Below are positions 58,494 through 64,000 of a stretch of DNA of 64,000 nucleotides, piece after piece. Position 1 is the stretch's first letter, and each line of letters starts with the position of its first letter. The notes below the pieces were generated by a model. The model was not told the origin of the DNA. It searched no databases and saw only the letters and a list, made by a program, of their open reading frames with translations. The stretch comes from Parvibaculum sp049671045 (lineage in GTDB: Bacteria > Pseudomonadota > Alphaproteobacteria > Parvibaculales > Parvibaculaceae): NCBI RefSeq assembly GCF_049671045.1, contig NZ_JBATUH010000043.1:1-64000 (forward strand), given 5' to 3'. The position numbers and the translations under genes are program-made.

Positions 58494-59753
58494 ATGGGTG
58501 AAAACCACGGAAACACCAATATCGACCTGCCCGCCCGCTCCTTGACCAAAGGCATAACGTCCCTCTATGTGCTGCAGGCGATAAACTACGTCTTTCCTCT
58601 CATCACCATTCCCTATCTCACCCGTGTTCTCGGGATCGAGGCGTTCGGCATCACGCAGGTCGCGATCGCCTTTGCGGCCATTGGAAGCCTCTTTGCCGAT
58701 TGGGGGTTCAACTATACGGGCACTCAGGCTGTTGCCCGTTCGGCCAAGACCGGCCCTGCCCTGAGCAAGATCGCTTCCGACACCATATCCGCGAAGTTGC
58801 TGCTCTGCGCCCTCTGGTGCGCGGGGGTTCTGATATGGGCGCAGGCGGCGGGAGAAGATCTCCCCAATTACTACCTTCTCGCATTGCTGATCACGCTATC
58901 GACGACGCTCACGCCAACCTGGCTCTATCAGGGATTGGAGCTTTTTCAGGAAATCTCGCGCGCCAATGCGGTCATCCGTGTCCTGACCACAATTTTGATT
59001 TTCGCGATGGTCAGAGAGCCTGATGACATCACGCTCGTCATCCTGCTCACAGCGCTGCACGGCTTTCTGGTGGCGGCATGGTTGTGGACACGGATCTTAT
59101 ACCGCGGCTTGCGGCTCCATTTTCCCGAATTGTCCGCGATCCGGGCGACCGTTCGCGACGGGTTGGAAGTATTTTTCACCACCGCGCTCACCAGCTCCTA
59201 TACGACGGGCGCTGTTCTTGCCGTCGCAGCGATCGGCGGCAACGAAGCGGCCGGAGCATATGCAGCAGTCGAGCGCATCATATCGGCGTGCAAGGCAACA
59301 ATGGGGCCGGTGGTTCAGGTCCTCTACGCGCGGATCAGCAGCTATCGCCAGATATCGCGCGCTCAGTATATGGACGTCACGTTCTGGCCGTTCTCGATCC
59401 TGTTCGCTTTCATTTGCGCGGCAACTTTTTTAATCATCGCAGGCAGCCCCTATTTTTTCGACGAGCTGATGAAGATCCCATTTGAACAAATCCGGCTTGT
59501 CCTCCCGGCACTGGCGCTGACACTTCCGACGCTGGCTCTGGCACACTGGTTCGTGACGGTCGGCCTCCTTGCGCGCGGCAAGAGGACCGAATGGATGATC
59601 GTCATCCTCTGTGGTCCCGCCGTCGGCCTGCTCAGCGGAGGAGCATTGATCGGACACGCCGTCGCTCAGGACGTGGTCGCCGTGGCGGTGTCCGCCACTG
59701 AGCTGACCATCCTCATGATCGGTTATTTTGTGTGGAGAAAGTCATGGCGATAG
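58494..59753 (+). CDS. Wzx-like polysaccharide flippase
   Basis: A 419-residue membrane protein of the MOP superfamily (RfbX/polysaccharide-export type), about twelve to thirteen membrane segments. N-terminal YVLQAINYVFPLITIPYLTR (compare the family's YPLITIPYLSR) is the hallmark, with GIEAFGITQVAIAF next. It should flip undecaprenyl-linked repeat units to the periplasm for the Wzy-like polymerase. The methyltransferase gene overlaps its 3' end by 10 bases. Confidence 0.87.
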   Translation: MGENHGNTNIDLPARSLTKGITSLYVLQAINYVFPLITIPYLTRVLGIEAFGITQVAIAFAAIGSLFADWGFNYTGTQAVARSAKTGPALSKIASDTISAKLLLCALWCAGVLIWAQAAGEDLPNYYLLALLITLSTTLTPTWLYQGLELFQEISRANAVIRVLTTILIFAMVREPDDITLVILLTALHGFLVAAWLWTRILYRGLRLHFPELSAIRATVRDGLEVFFTTALTSSYTTGAVLAVAAIGGNEAAGAYAAVERIISACKATMGPVVQVLYARISSYRQISRAQYMDVTFWPFSILFAFICAATFLIIAGSPYFFDELMKIPFEQIRLVLPALALTLPTLALAHWFVTVGLLARGKRTEWMIVILCGPAVGLLSGGALIGHAVAQDVVAVAVSATELTILMIGYFVWRKSWR

Positions 59754-60520
59754 GCAGCATACTGCGCGCCACCAAACGCAACCCCGTTGCCCGGGCGATA
59801 ACCAGAATCTTCGGAACCTCGGATTTTCACAGCCATCTCAGGCTTGCGCCGCCGCTTCAATTCGTGCGCTCGCTGCCCGAAAAACCGATCGACATTCTCG
59901 AACTCGGCTGCGGCGGCGGTTTTGTTCTGACTGAAATATGCTCTCGTGTCGAAGTGAACACGGCGCTTGGAATCGATCTCTCCGAAACGCATGTGGAAAG
60001 CGCGAATGCGCTTCGGGCAGCCGTTCTTCCGGACAAGGCGGTGCGCTTCGAAGTCGGTGACGCTTCAGAGATGGCCTCTGGCAGTCTCTACGATCTAATT
60101 CTCCTGATGGACGTGCTGGAGCATATTGACGACGTCAAGCCCGTTCTCGATTTCGTCAGGGCACATCTAAAACCCGATGGCGTGCTGCTCGTCTCTGTGC
60201 CGACGCCCTTGTATCCGCGCGTCTTCGGCCGTGCATTCCACGAAGAGATCGGTCACGTCCGGGACGGATACACGCTTCAGTCGCTGAAAGAGGCATGTTC
60301 GGATTTTGTCGTGGAGTCCTATGAATACTCCACCGGCCCCGTGGCCATTCCACTTTGCGCCTTCTATTATCGTGTGGCGACGCGCCTGCCGCCCAAGCTC
60401 TGCTCGCTGATCGGATTTGCCATGACGCCCCTCTCGGCTCTGGACATCTGGCATCCTCCCGCCCTTTCCTGTTCACTATTCGCAGTCTTGCGACCAGCGA
60501 CGAAATCGATTGCCGCATGA
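59744..60520 (+). CDS. Class I SAM-dependent methyltransferase
   Basis: A 258-residue protein with the Rossmann-type SAM motif ILELGCGGG (about 51-59), the acidic LGIDLSE and the motif-II region LILLMDVLEHIDD. No clear membrane segment is needed, although the C terminus is hydrophobic. It probably methylates a sugar or lipid intermediate of the polysaccharide. The ATG at 59744 has GGAG 6 bases upstream; a GTG at 59732 is less likely. Its stop overlaps the glf start (ATGA). Confidence 0.82.
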   Translation: MAIGSILRATKRNPVARAITRIFGTSDFHSHLRLAPPLQFVRSLPEKPIDILELGCGGGFVLTEICSRVEVNTALGIDLSETHVESANALRAAVLPDKAVRFEVGDASEMASGSLYDLILLMDVLEHIDDVKPVLDFVRAHLKPDGVLLVSVPTPLYPRVFGRAFHEEIGHVRDGYTLQSLKEACSDFVVESYEYSTGPVAIPLCAFYYRVATRLPPKLCSLIGFAMTPLSALDIWHPPALSCSLFAVLRPATKSIAA

Positions 60521-61623
60521 TCCACGACTATCTCATCGTCGGCGCTGGCTTTGCCGGCAGCGTCTGCGCGGAACGCCTCGCATCCGCCGGCAAGACCGTT
60601 CTCCTGATCGATCGGCGAGCGCATATCGGTGGAAATGCCTATGATTGCCTCGATCAGGCCGGCGTGCTCGTTCATCCTTACGGACCGCACATCTTCCACA
60701 CCAATTCGGAGCGCATCTTTGAATATCTGAGCCGGTTCACGGACTGGCGCTTCTACGAACACCGTGTTCTGGCGCAGGTCGACGGCAGGCTTTATCCGAT
60801 CCCGATCAACCGAACCACGATCAACAGTCTCTACGGACTCGATCTGCGCGAAGACGAGGTCGAGACCTATCTGGACAAGGTTCGCGAGCCCCGTCCGCGC
60901 ATCGCGACGAGCGAGGATGTCGTCTTGTCGAGCGTCGGCCGCGATCTCTGCGAGAAGTTCTTTCGGGGCTATACGCGAAAGCAATGGGGGCTCGATCTGT
61001 CCGAGCTCGCAGGCAGCGTCGCGGCGCGCATCCCGACGCGCACCAATGACGACGACCGATATTTCACCGACAAATTCCAGTTCATGCCGTCGGAAGGTTA
61101 TGCGCGGATGTTCGAGCGCATGCTTTCGCATCCCAATATCGAAGTCCGGCTCGGCGTCGACTACTTCGAGCACCGCGCGTCTCTGCGTGCGCGGCACATC
61201 GTCTTTACCGGTCCCATCGACGCCTTTTTCGATTTCCGCTTCGGCAAGCTTCCCTATCGCAGCCTTCGGTTCGAACACGAGCACCTGCCCTCGACCGCGC
61301 AATTCCAGCCAACCGGCACGGTCAACTTCCCGAACGATCACGCATATACGCGCATCACCGAGTTCAGGCATCTGACCGGCCAGCCGCATGAAGGCACCTC
61401 CATCGTGCGGGAATATCCGCAGGCGGATGGAGAGCCCTATTATCCGATCCCCGCACCCGCCAACGAGGCTCTCTACAAGCAATATGAGGCGCTCGCGCTG
61501 GAGGAAAAGAACGTGACCTTCGTCGGACGGCTAGCTCAATATCGCTATTACAACATGGATCAGATCGTGGGCAGCGCTCTCGTGGCAACGGACAAATTGC
61601 TCAGGCAGCAAGTCAATGGATAA
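60517..61623 (+). CDS. glf: UDP-galactopyranose mutase
   Basis: A 368-residue FAD enzyme that converts UDP-galactopyranose to UDP-galactofuranose. The FAD motif GAGFAGSVCAERLA (about 8-21), RAHIGGNAYD, HPYGPHIFHT, RGYTRKQWG, the late YPIPAPAN and FVGRLAQYRYYNMDQ are all diagnostic. Length is normal. The ATG overlaps the methyltransferase stop, and the next gene overlaps by 8 bases, so these genes form a tight operon. Its presence means the surface glycan contains galactofuranose. Confidence 0.95.
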   Translation: MIHDYLIVGAGFAGSVCAERLASAGKTVLLIDRRAHIGGNAYDCLDQAGVLVHPYGPHIFHTNSERIFEYLSRFTDWRFYEHRVLAQVDGRLYPIPINRTTINSLYGLDLREDEVETYLDKVREPRPRIATSEDVVLSSVGRDLCEKFFRGYTRKQWGLDLSELAGSVAARIPTRTNDDDRYFTDKFQFMPSEGYARMFERMLSHPNIEVRLGVDYFEHRASLRARHIVFTGPIDAFFDFRFGKLPYRSLRFEHEHLPSTAQFQPTGTVNFPNDHAYTRITEFRHLTGQPHEGTSIVREYPQADGEPYYPIPAPANEALYKQYEALALEEKNVTFVGRLAQYRYYNMDQIVGSALVATDKLLRQQVNG

Positions 61624-62581
61624 GGTCCGAGATAAAGTCGTAGCCGTTGTAGTCACTTACAACAGGCGGCCGCTCCTCTCGCGGTGCATTGCCGCTCTGA
61701 TGAGCCAGACCAGACAAGTCGACCTCATCGTGGTCATCAACAACAACAGCGAGGACGACACGAAGGCATACCTGGATTCATTGGACCAATCCAAGGTTTG
61801 CGCCATTCACGCCCCCGACAATCTCGGCGGCGCAGGCGGCTTTCATCTCGGCATACGCATTGCAATGCTGCTCGGCGGGGAATTCCTGTGGCTCATGGAC
61901 GACGACGGATATCCCGAGCGCTCGTGCTTGGAGACCACCTTGGATGGCTTGCAGCGCTCCTCGCTCGATATCGCGAACGCCCTCGTTTTGGCCGATGACA
62001 ACATCGAGCAATTGGCCTTCCCCATAAATACGCGCGATGCCGTGATCGCAGATGCCCAACAAGCTATTGATCTTGGGACCATTCACGACGTCATCATGCC
62101 GTTCAACGGAACATTGATACGGCGGAGCCTGATCGATCGGATCGGCAATATCGATTTCAGGTTCTTCATTTGGGGCGACGAAATCGAATTCTGGAAACGC
62201 GCCGGTCGGCATGAAGCGAAAATGGCAACGATCTGCTCCGCCCGCTTCTTTCACCCGCGCGGCCGAACCTCATCGATTGGAGTGCCTTTTTTGGGGAGCG
62301 TTCCAACCACCACTCCTGATCGCCGCGGGCTTCTTGTCAGAAATAGAATGCGTATCGCCCTGAAATATAGAGGTCGATTTCAGATGGCGATTCGCCTGCT
62401 CGGATTCGCGGTTATTTATGGTGCAACCTACGGTCCGAAATCGTTTTTCAGCACACTGCGATACGGACTCGATGCGATGGGCGAGGGAGTGCTTTCGCCT
62501 GCTTCGGCCGATCTCAGTGCGAAGATGAAGCGTTCGATTGCGGTAGCCGAGCAACAGATCCAGGCACGATTGGGCAAATGA
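61616..62581 (+). CDS. GT2 glycosyltransferase, galactofuranosyltransferase-like
   Basis: A 321-residue GT-A enzyme. VAVVVTYNRRPLLSRCI begins the fold, NLGGAGGFHLG and the metal-binding LWLMDDDGYPE follow, and FFIWGDEIEFWKRA supplies the acceptor-side acidic residues. NLGGAGGF followed by DDD is typical of the GlfT/rhamnosyl-galactofuranosyl group. Overlap with glf supports use of UDP-galactofuranose. It is cytoplasmic or membrane-peripheral. Confidence 0.85.
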   Translation: MDKVRDKVVAVVVTYNRRPLLSRCIAALMSQTRQVDLIVVINNNSEDDTKAYLDSLDQSKVCAIHAPDNLGGAGGFHLGIRIAMLLGGEFLWLMDDDGYPERSCLETTLDGLQRSSLDIANALVLADDNIEQLAFPINTRDAVIADAQQAIDLGTIHDVIMPFNGTLIRRSLIDRIGNIDFRFFIWGDEIEFWKRAGRHEAKMATICSARFFHPRGRTSSIGVPFLGSVPTTTPDRRGLLVRNRMRIALKYRGRFQMAIRLLGFAVIYGATYGPKSFFSTLRYGLDAMGEGVLSPASADLSAKMKRSIAVAEQQIQARLGK

Positions 62582-62770
62582 TTTGGGCAATGCCCGAACA
62601 GCGACAAAATTGAGCTTCGTTCCCCGCTGGTCACACATGTCGCCGGATGGGGCCGATGTGGACCCGCGCGGGTTCCGTCGGCTGGCACGCGGGCGCTCTC
62701 TCAACTAACATCCGGCCCGTGTCGCGCGGAAGTGCAATGGCGCGCATGAGCATGTGAGGGGAAGGGGGAC

Positions 62771-64000
62771 ATGAGCGGCAGCAGCACGGGGCCCGCAACC
62801 GCCGGGGCGTTCGGACAGACCTCCGTGCAGACCCGTCCGCGCGGCGCGGAAGCCTGGCTCTTTCGTGCCCTCATCCTCATGGTGGCTCTCGCGCCGCTCC
62901 CGCTCGGCAGCAACCGCCCTCTGCCCGCCGCGCTTCTGGCGCTCGCCGCCGGCCTTCTGCTCGCGCTCTGGGGCGGCCTTGCGCAGTTCGGACGCCTGGG
63001 CGTCTCCGTGCCCCTCTCGCGCATTGCCTGGCCGGCCGCGCTCTATGCGCTCGCCTGCCTCTGGATCGTCTTGCAATGGGTTCCGGCCGCCCCGGATATT
63101 CTCGCGGACCCCATCTGGGCGGAGGCGTCCCGTCTCCTCGGAATCGAGCTGCCGCAACGCATTTCGGTCAACCCGGAAGCAACCCTCACCGGCCTCATGC
63201 ACCTTCTCACCTATGCCGCGACCTTCTGGCTCGCCCTGCAGCTCGCGCGCGACGAGGACCGCGCGCGGCGCGGCATCCACGCGGTCGCGATTATTGGTTG
63301 CGCCTATGCGATCTATGGGCTCGTGGTCTATCTCAGCGGCAATGAATGGATCCTGATCTATCGCAAATGGTCCTATGCGGATTCGCTGACGAGCACCTTC
63401 GTGAACCGCAATTCCTTCGCAACCTTTGCCGGCCTCTGCCTGCTCTGCGCCCTGCACCTGATGCTCGCGCGCACCCGGCATCTGCTGGGCCTGAACCGGC
63501 CGGCCCGCATCAAGGCGGCCATGCTGATCGAGGAACTCACCGTGCGCTCGGGCTGGGTGACGATGGCGGTGCTTGCACTCTCGATCGCGCTGATGCTCAC
63601 GGCCTCGCGCGCGGGCGTCATGTCCTCGATGGCGGGCCTTCTCTGCCTCGCGGCGGCCCATCTGAGCCGCCGCTCGACGAGCGCGGCGCAGCTGGCGCTC
63701 GTCGCGGCAATCCTGGCGGCAATCGTCGCGACATCGTTTGCCACCAGCGGCGAACTTCTGGCGAAGCGCTCGCGCCTCCACGATGTCGACAATTCCTTCG
63801 CCGATCGTAACCAGACCTACGCGCTGACGCTCGATGCCATCAAGGCCACGCCCTGGACCGGCACAGGCTTTGGGACATTCGCCGATGTCTTCCCCGCCTA
63901 TCGCAACGACGACCGCCCGCAAGTCATCTGGGACAAGGCACACAACACCTATCTGGAAAACGCGCTGGAACTCGGCATACCCGCGGCGCTCGCGCTTGGC
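62771..64000 (+). CDS. O-antigen ligase family protein, cut by the window end
   Basis: From the ATG at 62771 the frame stays open for 410 codons to the window edge, so the 3' end is missing. It encodes a polytopic membrane protein. STFVNRNSFATFAGL and LTASRAGVMSSMAGL, then WTGTGFGTFADVFPAYR and DKAHNTYLENALELGIP, match the Wzy_C/WaaL signature, including the conserved His-Asn in the periplasmic loop. GAGGGGAAGGGGG precedes the start. High GC and a 189-bp gap distinguish it from the preceding AT-rich cluster, so it may start a second polysaccharide unit. Confidence 0.85.
   Translation, partial: MSGSSTGPATAGAFGQTSVQTRPRGAEAWLFRALILMVALAPLPLGSNRPLPAALLALAAGLLLALWGGLAQFGRLGVSVPLSRIAWPAALYALACLWIVLQWVPAAPDILADPIWAEASRLLGIELPQRISVNPEATLTGLMHLLTYAATFWLALQLARDEDRARRGIHAVAIIGCAYAIYGLVVYLSGNEWILIYRKWSYADSLTSTFVNRNSFATFAGLCLLCALHLMLARTRHLLGLNRPARIKAAMLIEELTVRSGWVTMAVLALSIALMLTASRAGVMSSMAGLLCLAAAHLSRRSTSAAQLALVAAILAAIVATSFATSGELLAKRSRLHDVDNSFADRNQTYALTLDAIKATPWTGTGFGTFADVFPAYRNDDRPQVIWDKAHNTYLENALELGIPAALALG

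Noticed and set aside
58253..58501. 82-codon ORF between the Wzy-like and Wzx-like genes
   Set aside because: No ribosome site, no family resemblance, and it overlaps the start of the flippase gene.
54950..62581. Genomic island with integrase or tRNA attachment site
   Set aside because: The region is AT-rich, but no integrase, transposase, direct repeats or tRNA boundary were found; ordinary variability of polysaccharide loci explains it.

Overview
The window looks like chromosomal DNA of a high-GC alphaproteobacterium. The gene families (acyl-CoA metabolism, luciferase-like monooxygenases, DUF1302/DUF1329 proteins, NdvB-like GH17-GT2 synthase) suggest a Hyphomicrobiales genus such as Parvibaculum. 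A tRNA-His with A73 and no encoded G-1 supports the alphaproteobacterial placement. Genus assignment is an inference from gene content, not from a marker gene.

Layout. 0.4-15.7 kb: lipid and xenobiotic metabolism (alpha/beta hydrolases, two paralogous D-aminoacylase-type amidohydrolases, aldo/keto reductase, luciferase-like monooxygenase, CoA ligase, LpxR-like lipid A deacylase, DUF819 membrane protein, Kup K+ transporter, crotonase). 16.0-18.7 kb: a large GH17-GT2 beta-glucan synthase-like membrane enzyme. 18.8-24.9 kb: a minus-strand set (22-codon ORF, SDR, CoA ligase, luciferase-like monooxygenase) next to its probable sigma-54 activator. 25.2-29.3 kb: acyl-CoA dehydrogenase, crotonase, TetR regulator and HSL-type esterase. 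29.6-32.0 kb: a plus-strand cupin/TetR/FAH operon. 32.3-43.6 kb: eight minus-strand genes that read as one long operon: Baeyer-Villiger monooxygenase (BVMO), YCF48 protein, MMPL/RND transporter, DUF1302, DUF1329, VOC protein, SMP-30-type lactonase, CoA ligase. 44.1-54.9 kb: SDRs, CoA ligase, GST, response regulator, tRNA-His, epoxide-hydrolase-like protein, AsmA protein and small proteins. 54.9-64 kb: a surface-polysaccharide locus with more AT-rich genes (capK-like pseudogene, GT4, Wzy-like polymerase, Wzx-like flippase, methyltransferase, UDP-galactopyranose mutase, galactofuranosyltransferase-like GT2, and an O-antigen-ligase family gene cut by the window end).

The main result is regulatory. 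Two distant minus-strand promoters, upstream of the SDR set (22.8 kb) and of the BVMO operon (43.9 kb), share a sigma-54-type -24/-12 element. Each also has an almost identical palindrome, GTCCGCGKTTCGGAC, centred about 88 bp upstream of the -24 GG. The AcoR-like activator gene lies beside the first copy. Independently, three copies of a 31-bp palindrome with core AGTCASTGACT overlap the -35 box of three minus-strand sigma-70-type promoters (crotonase/acyl-CoA dehydrogenase, esterase, BVMO operon) around a TetR gene. The BVMO operon carries both control systems.

Together the genes suggest an inducible pathway for a hydrophobic (possibly cyclic) ketone or its alcohol precursor: SDR oxidation, BVMO conversion to an ester or lactone, esterase or lactonase hydrolysis, CoA activation and beta-oxidation-like steps, with a dedicated envelope transport set. 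The substrate cannot be told from sequence.
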